64,000 nt of DNA from Bradyrhizobium sp. CCBAU 51627. Its GTDB lineage: Bacteria > Pseudomonadota > Alphaproteobacteria > Rhizobiales > Xanthobacteraceae. Below, piece by piece: positions 54,012 through 62,466 of this stretch (positions within the stretch are counted from its first letter, which is position 1; every line of letters starts with the position of its first letter). The position numbers and the translations under genes were made by a program. Under the pieces are notes generated by a model. That model had not been told where the DNA came from. It did not search any database and saw nothing but the letters and a program-made list of their open reading frames with translations. The DNA lies in contig NZ_LBJG01000012.1 in assembly GCF_028128765.1 (NCBI RefSeq), positions 29,523-93,522 of the forward strand. The letters run 5' to 3'.

Positions 54012-56405
54012 ATGTCGATCAGCAGCATCAATTACGGCTCGTCAATCCTCGGCGCACAGATCCGTAACATCAACCAGCAGCTCACCGACCTGTCGACGCA
54101 GCTTTCGACCGGCAAGCTGTCGCAGAACTATTCCGGCATGGGGACCAACGAAGGCTTTGCGATCGCCTCGCGCGCGCAGCTTTCGAACATCGCCGCCTAT
54201 ACCGACACGATTACCAACGTCAACGTCAACATCAACCTCGCCAACACGGCGCTGCAGTCGCTGACGACGATCCGCAACACCGTGCAGACGGGCTCGGCCA
54301 GCACCGCGCAGGACCTCAACGTCAACGGCCAGACCGTGGCGCAGAACACCGCCGCCGCGCAGTTCGGCTCGATGGTCGGCGTTCTCAACACCCAGTCGGG
54401 CAACCGCTATCTGTTCTCCGGGACCGCCTACAACACGCAATCTGTCGCCAATGCTGGCGACATCATCAACGGCACCACGACGCAAGCAGGCCTGAAGACC
54501 GTCATGGCGGAGCGTCAGGCCGCCGACCTCGGCGCCAACGGCATGGGCCGGCTGGTACAGTCGCAGCCGACGGCGAGCTCGGTGAAGGTGTCGGAGGACG
54601 TCGCGGGATCGCCGTTTGGCTTGAAAATCGCTGCGGTGTCCTCGAAGATGCCGACTGCGACGGTCACCGGCCCGAGTGGATCGCCGGTGTCGTTCTCCGT
54701 CGATCTCAACGGCGTCAATCCGAGCAATGGCGACACGCTCAGCGTGCAGTTCACACTGCCCGATGGCTCGACCGAGCAGATCAACCTGACTGCGTCCACC
54801 GCGACGCCGACGCCGGTCGGCAGCTTTGCGATTGACCCCGGCAATCCCAACGCAGTGCCGCCGGTTCCGCCCGACCCGAACATTACGGCATCCAATCTCA
54901 ACACAGCGCTGAACACCGCGATCAAGAAGCTGGCTGGCACCTCGCTGGTGGCGGCATCCGCCGTTGCGGCGGGCGACAATTTCTTCAATACGGCGGGGTC
55001 GGCCATCGCGAATGCGGCGGTCGCCGGCAAACTGAGCTCCTATACCTCGACGACCGGGACCGGCTCGGTCGCGTTGCAGGACAGCGCATTGGCGGCTGCG
55101 TCGACGAGCACGTCGCTCGATTCTTCGGCGACACCCCATCTCAACGCAGCCATTCTCAACGCGCTCGCCAACGCTCCGACCGGTACGACTCTGACCATCA
55201 CCGGTGCGAACGGCGCCCGTACGATCACCTTCGACCCCAACGTCACCACGGTCACGACGGCCGGCGGCAATACCACGATCGGATTGGCTTCGGGCAGCGC
55301 CGCGAAGGTGTCTGATATCCTGAATGCGATCGCGACAGCCGCCGGCATCCCCTCCGCCAACGTGACCCTGAGCGCCAGCGGCAATATCCAGATCGCGACC
55401 GGCACGGGCACAGACGTGGCGGTCGCCGGCGGCGCGGCGGCCACGGCGCTGGGTCTCAGCAGCGTGACGCGCGGCAGCGTGCTGTCTACGCCTCCGATCA
55501 CGGGGGCAACCGTGCTGAGCGGCACGGCGACCACAGGTGGCCCGGAAGTCCTCGCAACGGCGTTCCAGGCGGGGTCGGCGGGTCCGCCCGCGGTCAGCCC
55601 TGATACGATCACGGTGAATGGTCAGACGCTGACTTTTGTCGCCTCGGGTGCCACCGGGCCAAACCAGATCAACATTACCGACACCGTCACAACTCTGCTG
55701 AGCAAGATCGATCAGATCACCGGCACCTCGAAGCCGTCGACCATCCAAGTCGGCGTGATCACGATCAACACGGACGATCCCGGAAGCCTCAACATCACGA
55801 GCTCGAACAGCGCGGCGTTCGCGGCGCTCGGCTTCACGACCTCCCCGGTCACGGCGGCAAAGCCTCCGCTGCGCGTCGGCTCGTCGCCATCAGGCTCGGC
55901 GACGGCGCTGGTGAATGGCTCGGCCAATACCGTGAAGTGGTACACCGGCAATGACGGGCCGGGCTCGGCGCGCTCGACCGCGGTGGCGCGGGTGGACGAT
56001 TCCGTCACCGTGCAATATGGCGCGCAGGCCGACGAGAGTGCGATCCGCAAGCAGTTGCAGGCGATCGCCGTGTTCGGCACGTTCTCGACCTCGCCGACGG
56101 GGCAGTATGCGGGCGCGCAGGTGGCGGCGCTGAGCCTGCGCACCACGCAGGCGCTGACGCCGCAGCCGGGACAGCAGAAGATCGAGGACATCCAGACCGA
56201 CATCGCGATGGCCCAGAACACCATGAAGGACGCGACCACGCGCCAGACCCAGGCCAAGGCGCAGCTCCAGACCATCGTCGACCAGGCGGAATCGGCCTCG
56301 CCCGACCAGGTGGCGAGCGAAATCCTGTCGCTCCAGAACGCGTTGCAGGCATCCTACCAGACGACCGCCAAGCTCGCGGAGCTCTCGTTGGTCAAGTTCC
56401 TGTAA
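54012..56405 (+). CDS. flgL: Flagellar hook-associated protein 3 FlgL, greatly enlarged
   Basis: A 797-residue junction protein, more than twice the usual length of about 300-350. The flagellin-like N-terminus SINYGSSILGAQIRNINQQL and C-terminal LQNALQASYQTTAKLAELSLVKFL (in parts) are the axial helices. Residues about 339-610 are the block shared with FlgE: two units with GARTITF and DTITVNGQTLTF. Nearby Ser/Thr/Val-rich stretches (SVSFSVDLNGVNPSNGD) suggest further beta domains at 180-320. Third gene of the flgEKL operon. A small hairpin overlapping a CtrA-like box follows the stop. Confidence 0.92.
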   Translation: MSISSINYGSSILGAQIRNINQQLTDLSTQLSTGKLSQNYSGMGTNEGFAIASRAQLSNIAAYTDTITNVNVNINLANTALQSLTTIRNTVQTGSASTAQDLNVNGQTVAQNTAAAQFGSMVGVLNTQSGNRYLFSGTAYNTQSVANAGDIINGTTTQAGLKTVMAERQAADLGANGMGRLVQSQPTASSVKVSEDVAGSPFGLKIAAVSSKMPTATVTGPSGSPVSFSVDLNGVNPSNGDTLSVQFTLPDGSTEQINLTASTATPTPVGSFAIDPGNPNAVPPVPPDPNITASNLNTALNTAIKKLAGTSLVAASAVAAGDNFFNTAGSAIANAAVAGKLSSYTSTTGTGSVALQDSALAAASTSTSLDSSATPHLNAAILNALANAPTGTTLTITGANGARTITFDPNVTTVTTAGGNTTIGLASGSAAKVSDILNAIATAAGIPSANVTLSASGNIQIATGTGTDVAVAGGAAATALGLSSVTRGSVLSTPPITGATVLSGTATTGGPEVLATAFQAGSAGPPAVSPDTITVNGQTLTFVASGATGPNQINITDTVTTLLSKIDQITGTSKPSTIQVGVITINTDDPGSLNITSSNSAAFAALGFTTSPVTAAKPPLRVGSSPSGSATALVNGSANTVKWYTGNDGPGSARSTAVARVDDSVTVQYGAQADESAIRKQLQAIAVFGTFSTSPTGQYAGAQVAALSLRTTQALTPQPGQQKIEDIQTDIAMAQNTMKDATTRQTQAKAQLQTIVDQAESASPDQVASEILSLQNALQASYQTTAKLAELSLVKFL
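55026..55842 (+). repeat. FlgL copy of the shared flagellar surface module (two units)
   Basis: Encodes FlgL residues about 339-611, collinear with FlgE residues about 230-482 including the upstream linker (TSTTGTGSVALQ versus SSTTAASTVALQ). FlgL has extra residues in unit A and before unit B (AGSAGPPAVSP). The match is much stronger than expected between hook and junction proteins, whose axial domains share little here. Confidence 0.88.
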
Positions 56406-56427
56406 CGGCGCATTAAGGCGCCGTTAA
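56403..56427 (+). promoter_or_regulatory. CtrA-type box overlapping a small hairpin after flgL
   Basis: TTAA (56413-56416), 7 bases, TTAACC (56424-56429) matches the CtrA consensus TTAA-N7-TTAAC. The same bases form a hairpin with 9-base arms TAACGGCGC (56403-56411) and GCGCCGTTA (56418-56426), starting at the flgL stop codon. The start of the next gene lies about 45 bases downstream. It may be a promoter element, a terminator without a T-run, or both. Confidence 0.42.
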
Positions 56428-56474
56428 CCATGCCTGTTTACCTCTTGGTGAGGACTTGAGCGGGGGCGCGGTCG

Positions 56475-57260
56475 ATGTCGGACAAATTGCAGCTAGTGGT
56501 GGCGACGCCCTGCTTCGGCGGGCAAGTGTCGAGCATTTACGCGAGTTCGATCTTCGCGCTCCAGCGCGCCGTGCACGGCATGTCCAATCTCGGGCTCAAG
56601 GTGCACTTGCGCGACGGCGATGCGCTGATCACCCGCGCGCGGGCCAATCTGGTCGCGATGTTCCTGGATGACCCCGACGCGACGCATTTCCTGTTCATCG
56701 ACGCCGATATCGGTTTCAAGCCGGAGCAGGTGTTCCGGCTGATCGAATCCGGTGCCGACGTCGTCGCCGGCTGCTATCCGATCAAGCGGGTCAACTGGGA
56801 CAAGGCCGCGCGGGCGATCCAGTCTGGACGCACCGATGTGCCGGCGGCCTCGCTCGACTACGTGCTCGAGATCGAGGATCCCGATCGCATCGTGGTGGTC
56901 AACGGCTTCACCCGCGTGCGCTATGCCGGCACCGGCTTCCTGATGATCCGGCGCCAGGCGCTGGAGGCGATGTGCCGCCATCCTGATTATGCCAATCTGC
57001 AGTTCTTCCGCGAGCATTCGCATGACTCGCTTGTCACGAGCCCGAACCGCTTCGCGCTGTTCGAATGCATGATCGATCCGGCGACCGGGACCTATCTCTC
57101 CGAAGACTTCGCCTTCTGCAAGCGCTGGACCGATATCGGCGGTGAGATCTGGGCCGATATCCAGAGTTCGCTCGACCATGTCGGTCCGTCGGTCTTCCAC
57201 GGCGACATCGCCTCGCAATTCGCAGCCGCGCCTGCCGTTGCGGCCGCGGACGCGGCGTGA
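56475..57260 (+). CDS. GT-A-type glycosyltransferase-like protein
   Basis: A 261-residue soluble protein. The N-terminal fold is LQLVVATPCFGGQVSSIYASS, then an Arg-rich GDALITRARANLVAMFLDD, and the DxD-type metal motif in HFLFIDADIGFKPEQV near residue 78. VVAGCYPIKRVNWD and GTGFLMIRRQALEAM follow, and SEDFAFCKRWTDIGGEIWAD supplies the usual late acidic ED motif. This order is typical of GT-A sugar transferases of the Anp1/family-2 style. Located directly after flgL, it could act on a flagellar protein or on a cell-surface glycan. Substrate unknown. The last 20 residues are Ala-rich and probably disordered. Confidence 0.72.
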   Translation: MSDKLQLVVATPCFGGQVSSIYASSIFALQRAVHGMSNLGLKVHLRDGDALITRARANLVAMFLDDPDATHFLFIDADIGFKPEQVFRLIESGADVVAGCYPIKRVNWDKAARAIQSGRTDVPAASLDYVLEIEDPDRIVVVNGFTRVRYAGTGFLMIRRQALEAMCRHPDYANLQFFREHSHDSLVTSPNRFALFECMIDPATGTYLSEDFAFCKRWTDIGGEIWADIQSSLDHVGPSVFHGDIASQFAAAPAVAAADAA

Positions 57261-57270
57261 GCCTGTCGGG

Positions 57271-58872
57271 ATGAGCATCGGCGCATCCCGCCTGTCAGAC
57301 ATCGAGCGGGCGTCCGAAGCGGGCTCGCGCTATCGCCTGCGCGATCTCTTCACGCCGCTGGATACGTTGCTTGTCTCGGGCGGCGACGGGCGGCTGGCAC
57401 TCGACCCGAAGCAGCGCGTCAACGCCTATGGCTGCGCGCCGTCGCCGGAAACCAGGATCTGGAATTTCGCCTCGTCGACCGCATCGACGATATCGCAGGG
57501 AGCCTATGACCGTGCCGCGCTGGCGCGCGAGGAGCTGGTGCACAAATCGCTGTTCGACGAGATCGAGATCGCCTTCGACCGACGCTGTGAGGATATGCGT
57601 GAGGAATTGCGCGGGCACTTCCAGCTTCCGCCGCGCGTCGACATCGTGTTTTCGCCGTCGGGCACGGACTCCCAGCTCCATGCCTTGTTCCTGGCCCACG
57701 CGGTGTTCGGTGCTTCGCCGGTGACGATCGTGGTCGGCGCCGACCAGACCGGCAGCGGCACCGTTCATACGGCGCGCGGCCACCATTTCGGCGCGATGAC
57801 GGCGGGCGGCGTCGCCGTACGCAAGGACGCCGCAATCGCGGGTCTTGCCGGCGAGAGCATCGCGGTGCCGCTGCTCGACGTCGCCGGCCTTGCGATGCGA
57901 GCTGACGCGGATGCCGCGGTCGTGCGTGCCATCGAGGACAGCCTCGCGCAAGGCCGGCGCGTTCTGTTGCACATCATGGATTCGTCAAAGCTCGGCTGGC
58001 GCGCGCCGAGTGCCGCCTGTCTCGATGAGATCGCGCGGCGCTGGCCGCGCAAGGTTCAGGTCGTCGTCGATGCCTGTCAGGCGCGGCTCGGCCGCCGGCG
58101 GCTGCGCTCATATCTCGATCGCGGCTATATGGTGCTGATATCAGGTTCGAAATTCTTCGGCGGGCCTGCCTTCAGTGGCGCGCTGCTGGTGCCCAAAGGA
58201 TTGTCGCGGGCGCTCGACCGGATCGAAGGGATCGCGCCCGGCTTCTTCGACTATGCCGGTCGCTGCGATTGGCCGATGGCATGGACGGCGCTGCGCTCGC
58301 GCTTCGAACGTCGGCCGAATTTCGGGCAATGGCTGCGTTGGGAAGCCGCGCTGGCCGACATCGGAAGCTATTACGCCGTGCCCGGCGCGTTCCGCGCCAA
58401 GGCAATGGCTGAGCTTGCGGCAGGCATCGACAGCATGATTGCGTTGTCACCGTCGCTGCGGGCCGTGCCGGCAGCGGTCGGCACGGGTGAAGCCGATGAT
58501 GAAGAATTTATGCAGCGTTCGATCTTTCCATTCACGCTGCTGCGTAACGGCAAGCCGGTATCCGTCGCCGACACCGCCGCCGTCTATCGCGCGCTTGCGC
58601 GCGACATGAGCGACGATATCGTCGGCAGTGCGGCGGACCGCCAGGTTGCCGCGCAGCGCGCCCTCGTCGGCCAGCCGGTGCGGCTGGAGCAAGCTGATGC
58701 TGCGCCGCAAGCCGCGCTGCGGCTGTGTGTCGGCGCGCGGCTCGTCACCGAAGCCTGGTCATCCGACCGCGCGCAGGCGCAAGCAAATATGCAGCATATC
58801 CTGGATCGCATCGCCAATGTCCTGGTGAAGATCGAGCTGCTGCTTGACCGCACGGCCGCCGTGCCGGCGTAG
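57271..58872 (+). CDS. PLP-dependent enzyme of aminotransferase class V-like fold
   Basis: A 533-residue soluble protein. PLP-fold landmarks are a substrate/phosphate loop SPSGTDSQLHALFLA near 120, the PLP-N1 Asp in VVVDACQARLG (D267) and the Schiff-base Lys in LISGSKFFGG (K294), spaced as in class V enzymes such as cysteine desulfurases. A long N-terminal segment (DLFTPLDTLLVSGGDGRLALD) and a helical C-terminus (QHILDRIANVLVKIELLLDR) do not resemble a common family. ATG 57271 is 10 bases after the preceding stop. I do not recognise the reaction. It forms one transcription unit with the following ATP-grasp and decarboxylase genes. Confidence 0.75.
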   Translation: MSIGASRLSDIERASEAGSRYRLRDLFTPLDTLLVSGGDGRLALDPKQRVNAYGCAPSPETRIWNFASSTASTISQGAYDRAALAREELVHKSLFDEIEIAFDRRCEDMREELRGHFQLPPRVDIVFSPSGTDSQLHALFLAHAVFGASPVTIVVGADQTGSGTVHTARGHHFGAMTAGGVAVRKDAAIAGLAGESIAVPLLDVAGLAMRADADAAVVRAIEDSLAQGRRVLLHIMDSSKLGWRAPSAACLDEIARRWPRKVQVVVDACQARLGRRRLRSYLDRGYMVLISGSKFFGGPAFSGALLVPKGLSRALDRIEGIAPGFFDYAGRCDWPMAWTALRSRFERRPNFGQWLRWEAALADIGSYYAVPGAFRAKAMAELAAGIDSMIALSPSLRAVPAAVGTGEADDEEFMQRSIFPFTLLRNGKPVSVADTAAVYRALARDMSDDIVGSAADRQVAAQRALVGQPVRLEQADAAPQAALRLCVGARLVTEAWSSDRAQAQANMQHILDRIANVLVKIELLLDRTAAVPA

Positions 58873-58891
58873 TCAGTATCCGAGGTATCAG

Positions 58892-60139
58892 ATGTTGCAT
58901 CCGCTTGCCGCGCCGAATTATGCCGACCGTATCGGCTTTGCGCAGTTGACCCGCCAGGCCTTCGAGGGCGTCGATCTGCATCCGTTGCGTGATCAGCTCC
59001 TGGCGCGGATCGCGGAGGGCACCGCACAGGCGGGCGAGGGGCTGGATCTGTCGCTGATTGCCCAGTTGATGGGCGAAAAGGAAGCCGGCCTCGTGATCCA
59101 GTCCGAGGTGCTGTCGTTTCATCAGCTGTTTCGTACGCCCGCTGCTGCGCCAAAGCCGGGGTTGCGCGTGCTTGCGCTTGCTGCCGACATCGACATGGGC
59201 GGCAACACGCCGATCGAGTTCCTGCTCGAAGGCTCGGACATCGAACTCTTGACGCTCTATGTGACCAAGGACAAAGGCCTGCCGGAAGCGTTGCCCGAGC
59301 ATGACGTTGCCATCGTGGTCGCATCCGATTCCGAGGAATGCCGCGAAGCGCTTGCATTGATCGAAAAGGCTGCGCCGCACTGGCCGCGGCCGCTGCTCAA
59401 TCGCCCCGAGCTGATCGGCAATCTCGATCGCGACAAACTGTTCCGGCTGCTGGCCGATATCCCCGGCCTCGACATTCCCGTGACGGCCCACGCAACGCGT
59501 GCGCAATTGACTGATCTCGCAGAAGGCCGGATCGCTTGCGGAGACATCACGGGCGAATTGCACTTTCCGATGATCGCGCGGCCGCGCGGCACCCATGCCG
59601 GCGTCGGGCTTGCGAAGCTCGACGATGTGCCCGCGCTCGCGGCCTACCTCGCCGAGCGGCAAGAGCAGAACTTCTTCGTCGCCCGCTTCGTCAACTATGC
59701 GAGCCCCGACGGACTGTTTCGCAAGATCCGGCTCACCATGGTCGACGGCAAGCCTTATGCCTGCCACATGGCGATCGCCGATCGCTGGGACATCTGGTAT
59801 CTCAACGCCTATATGGCATTCAGCGAGGAGAAGCGCGCCGAAGAAGCCGTCTTCATGCAAGACTTCGATCATGCCTTCGCAGCGCGTCACAGACACGCGC
59901 TCGACGAAATGAGCCGGCGCGTCGGGCTCGATTATTTCATCGTCGATTGCGCCGAGAACCAGAACGGCGAGCTTCTGGTGTTCGAAGCCGACAACACCGC
60001 CGTCGTACACAACATGGATTCTCCCGTTGTGTTTCCCTACAAGCCGCCACAGATGCGCAAGATCTTTGCCGCATTCACAGCGATGCTGTCCCGGCATGCC
60101 AAGGGCACTGCAACGGCGGGCGTGGAGAGTGCGGCATGA
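58892..60139 (+). CDS. ATP-grasp-type ligase-like protein
   Basis: A 415-residue soluble protein. The C-terminal half looks like an ATP-grasp domain: PMIARPRGTHAGVGLAKLDD (nucleotide-binding Lys/Arg-Gly region), FVARFVNYASPDGLFRKIRL, and the Mg2+ site ELLVFEADNTAVVHNMD with E-x-D-N. The N-terminal half is a Rossmann-like region (RVLALAADIDMGGNTPIEFLL, in parts). ATG 58892 follows CCGAGGTATCAG and sits 19 bases after the PLP gene stop; a longer frame begins inside that gene. ATP-grasp enzymes join a carboxylate to an amine or thiol. The substrate is unknown. Its stop overlaps the next start (ATGA). Confidence 0.72.
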   Translation: MLHPLAAPNYADRIGFAQLTRQAFEGVDLHPLRDQLLARIAEGTAQAGEGLDLSLIAQLMGEKEAGLVIQSEVLSFHQLFRTPAAAPKPGLRVLALAADIDMGGNTPIEFLLEGSDIELLTLYVTKDKGLPEALPEHDVAIVVASDSEECREALALIEKAAPHWPRPLLNRPELIGNLDRDKLFRLLADIPGLDIPVTAHATRAQLTDLAEGRIACGDITGELHFPMIARPRGTHAGVGLAKLDDVPALAAYLAERQEQNFFVARFVNYASPDGLFRKIRLTMVDGKPYACHMAIADRWDIWYLNAYMAFSEEKRAEEAVFMQDFDHAFAARHRHALDEMSRRVGLDYFIVDCAENQNGELLVFEADNTAVVHNMDSPVVFPYKPPQMRKIFAAFTAMLSRHAKGTATAGVESAA

Positions 60140-61632
60140 ACGAGGTCATCCGCAATCCGCAAGCCGGCGTTTCGACTGGATCGCTCGATCCGCAGGACTG
60201 GAGCGAGTTTCGTGCGCTCGCTCATCGCATGCTGGACGATGCCATCGACGGCATTGCCAATGTCCGCGCGCGTCCGGTCTGGCAGCCGATTCCCGACGAG
60301 GTTCGCGCGGCGATCAGGACCGAGGTGCCGCGCGAGGCGACCGATCTCGCCGAGGTCTATCATGAATTCTCCGAGCATGTCGCGCCTTACGCCACCGGCA
60401 ATGTTCATCCCGGCTTCATGGGCTGGGTGCATGGCGGCGGCACTGCGGTGGGCATGATCGCGGAAATGCTCGCGGCCGGCCTCAATGCCAATCTCGGCGG
60501 ACGCGATCACATGCCGATCGAGGTCGAGCGCCAGATCGTCGAGTGGATGCGCGGCCTGTTCGGCTTTCCGAAAGGAGCAAGCGGCATCTTCGTCACCGGC
60601 ACGTCGATGGCCAACCTGATGGCGGTGCTGGTGGCGCGTACGAGCGTGCTGGGCGCGCTGGCGCGGCAACACGGTCTCGGCAACGACGGCGCGCTGCTCA
60701 CGGCCTACGCGTCGAAGGCCGCGCATGGATGCATCTCCCGCGCGATGGACATCGCCGGGTTCGGCACCGATGCGCTGCGCAGGATCGATGTCGATGCCGA
60801 CCATCGCATCGACGTCGCCGCGCTGCGCGCGCAGATTACTGTCGATCGCGAGTCCGGGTTCAGGCCGTTCCTGGTCACGGCGTCGGCCGGCACCGTCGAC
60901 ATCGGCGCGATCGACGATCTCAGGGCGATCGCGGAGCTGTGCCGCGAGGAGGGGATCTGGTTTCACGTCGACGGCGCCTTCGGGGCGCTCGCGATCTTTT
61001 CGCCCGGGCTTGCGCCGCTGCTCGACGGCATCGCGCTTGCCGACTCGATCGCACTCGACTTCCACAAATGGGGCCAGGTGCCCTATGACGCCGGCTTCCT
61101 GCTGGTGCGCGACGGCGAACGTCACAGGCAGGCCTTTGCGCAGCCGGCGGCCTATCTGAGCCGTGAAGCGAGGGGGCTTGCGGCCGGCACGGTGTGGCCG
61201 TGCGATCTCGGTCCGGATCTGTCGCGCGGCTTCCGCGCGCTGAAGACGTGGTTCACGCTGAAGACATTCGGCATCGAACGGCTGGGTGCGGTGATCGCGC
61301 GAAGCTGCGCGCTCGCAAAATATCTCGAGACGCGCGTGCTTGCCGACCCGAGGCTCGAGCTGCTCGCGCCTGTCAATCTCAATATCGTCTGCTTCCGTTA
61401 CCGCACTGATGATGCGGTCAATCGCGAGATCGTCGCCGACATCCAGGAGTCCGGCATCGCAGTGCCGTCGGGCACCACGCTGGACGGCAAGTTCGCGATA
61501 CGCGCTGCGATCGTCAACCATCGCACCGCCGAGACGGACATCGACGCGTTGGTGTCGGCCGTGATCAAGTTCGGTGCGAAGCGCACCGGCGGATTGATCG
61601 AGGTCGAGGCGCCGCCGCTCGCGACGCAGTGA
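60136..61632 (+). CDS. PLP-dependent amino acid decarboxylase, group II (AADC/DDC-like)
   Basis: A 498-residue PLP enzyme. Family motifs are GNVHPGFMGWVHGGGT near 95, FVTGTSMANLMAVL (PLP phosphate), TASAGTVDIGAID and FHVDGAFGA (PLP Asp), and the Schiff-base Lys K311 in LDFHKWGQVPYDAGF. This is the aromatic-L-amino-acid/glutamate/tyrosine decarboxylase group. Substrate specificity cannot be read with confidence. The start codon overlaps the ATP-grasp stop by four bases, so translation is coupled. It is the last gene before a strong convergent terminator; flbT is on the opposite strand. Confidence 0.87.
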   Translation: MNEVIRNPQAGVSTGSLDPQDWSEFRALAHRMLDDAIDGIANVRARPVWQPIPDEVRAAIRTEVPREATDLAEVYHEFSEHVAPYATGNVHPGFMGWVHGGGTAVGMIAEMLAAGLNANLGGRDHMPIEVERQIVEWMRGLFGFPKGASGIFVTGTSMANLMAVLVARTSVLGALARQHGLGNDGALLTAYASKAAHGCISRAMDIAGFGTDALRRIDVDADHRIDVAALRAQITVDRESGFRPFLVTASAGTVDIGAIDDLRAIAELCREEGIWFHVDGAFGALAIFSPGLAPLLDGIALADSIALDFHKWGQVPYDAGFLLVRDGERHRQAFAQPAAYLSREARGLAAGTVWPCDLGPDLSRGFRALKTWFTLKTFGIERLGAVIARSCALAKYLETRVLADPRLELLAPVNLNIVCFRYRTDDAVNREIVADIQESGIAVPSGTTLDGKFAIRAAIVNHRTAETDIDALVSAVIKFGAKRTGGLIEVEAPPLATQ

Positions 61633-61647
61633 TTGTCATCGGCTGAA

Positions 61648-61687
61648 ACGACAACGGCCCCGAAAGATGATCCGGGGCCGTTGTCGT
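61648..61687. terminator. Convergent terminator between decarboxylase and flbT
   Basis: Arms of 15 bases (61648-61662 and 61673-61687) that are perfectly complementary, loop 10 bases, core ACAACGGCCCC / GGGGCCGTTGT. It lies 16 bases after the decarboxylase stop and 16 bases before the flbT stop on the other strand. Confidence 0.85.
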
Positions 61688-61703
61688 CTGCCTGGTCCTG
61701 AGA

Positions 61704-62144
61704 TCAGGCGGCCGTGCTGACGTCGCTCTTGCCCGGATCGGTCTTGGGATGCGTGGCCTCGAACTGCTCACGCAGCTTGTCTTCGTAAGCGATCAGCTTG
61801 CGGGCATCCTTCAGGGCCCGGTAGAGGTCACCGCTCATGATGTTGTTGTTGATGCCCTCGATGATGGACCAGGCGCTCGGCACGGCCGTGACGATGTCGC
61901 GCACCAGGTTGAAATAGGTGCCGTGCTGGCTCTGCGGATCCGGCGAGATGTACATCAGCTGCACGGCCAGATAGACCAGCTTGGCGGGCGTGTCGGCGGT
62001 CTCCGGCGTGAGGATGTCGCGCTCGCGCAGGATCGGAACGTTCTCGCCGTCGATCAGAAGGCGGGCGCGCTGGTCGGTGTTGGTGATGACGCAGTTCCCG
62101 ACGATGATGCGTTCGTGCGGTTTGAGCTCGACCTTGAGAGCCAT
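61704..62144 (-). CDS. flbT: Flagellin translational regulator FlbT
   Basis: A 146-residue protein. The canonical start MALKVELKPHERIIVGNCVI is present, then QRARLLIDGENVPILRERDIL and the central LVYLAVQLMYIS. FlbT binds flagellin mRNA leader and affects its stability and translation in Caulobacter and Rhizobiales. GGAGAAC precedes ATG 62144. Its usual partner flaF is not found next to it in this window. It is divergent from the flagellin gene across 322 bases. Confidence 0.93.
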   Translation of the reverse strand: MALKVELKPHERIIVGNCVITNTDQRARLLIDGENVPILRERDILTPETADTPAKLVYLAVQLMYISPDPQSQHGTYFNLVRDIVTAVPSAWSIIEGINNNIMSGDLYRALKDARKLIAYEDKLREQFEATHPKTDPGKSDVSTAA

Positions 62145-62240
62145 GCCTGTTCTCCATCAACGCTTTTGTAACGAGCGGCGCGCGCTTCCCAAAACGACGG
62201 CTGCCGATCCTGATTTGGGTCCGATCCTTCCTGAATGTGG

Positions 62241-62255
62241 TTAACGGGCCGTAAA
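62241..62255 (-). promoter_or_regulatory. CtrA-like box between flbT and flagellin
   Basis: TTAA (62241-62244), 7 bases, TAAA (62252-62255); read on the minus strand, TTTA-N7-TTAACC, one mismatch from consensus. It lies about 97 bases upstream of the flbT start and 211 bases before the flagellin. No sigma-54 or FliA match with correct spacing was found in the 322-base region 62145-62466; a GGCAC...TTGC pair at 62284-62299 has the wrong spacing. Confidence 0.3.
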
Positions 62256-62466
62256 CATTTGCCCAGTCGCCGAAAAATGAAGCGGCACCAACGTGTTGCG
62301 CGCTTGCGAAGATTCCAGCCGGAACTTCCCGATGAGCCGTTTCGGCCCGAAGCGGACAAACCGGCGGTTTCATTTCACGGATTGTTAGAGGCTCGAAGGC
62401 ACCGTCCGGCGGTCGTTTGATCAATGTCGGTCAAACAGGACGCGTAGCTACCAGAAAGGTAACAGT

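Noticed and set aside
62284..62299. GGCAC...TTGC pair upstream of the flagellin as a sigma-54 promoter
   Set aside because: The spacing between GG and GC is 12 bases instead of 10.
62235..62420. 61-codon frame between flbT and the flagellin as a possible flaF
   Set aside because: Arg/Pro-rich, no FlaF-like residues and it lies in the control region.
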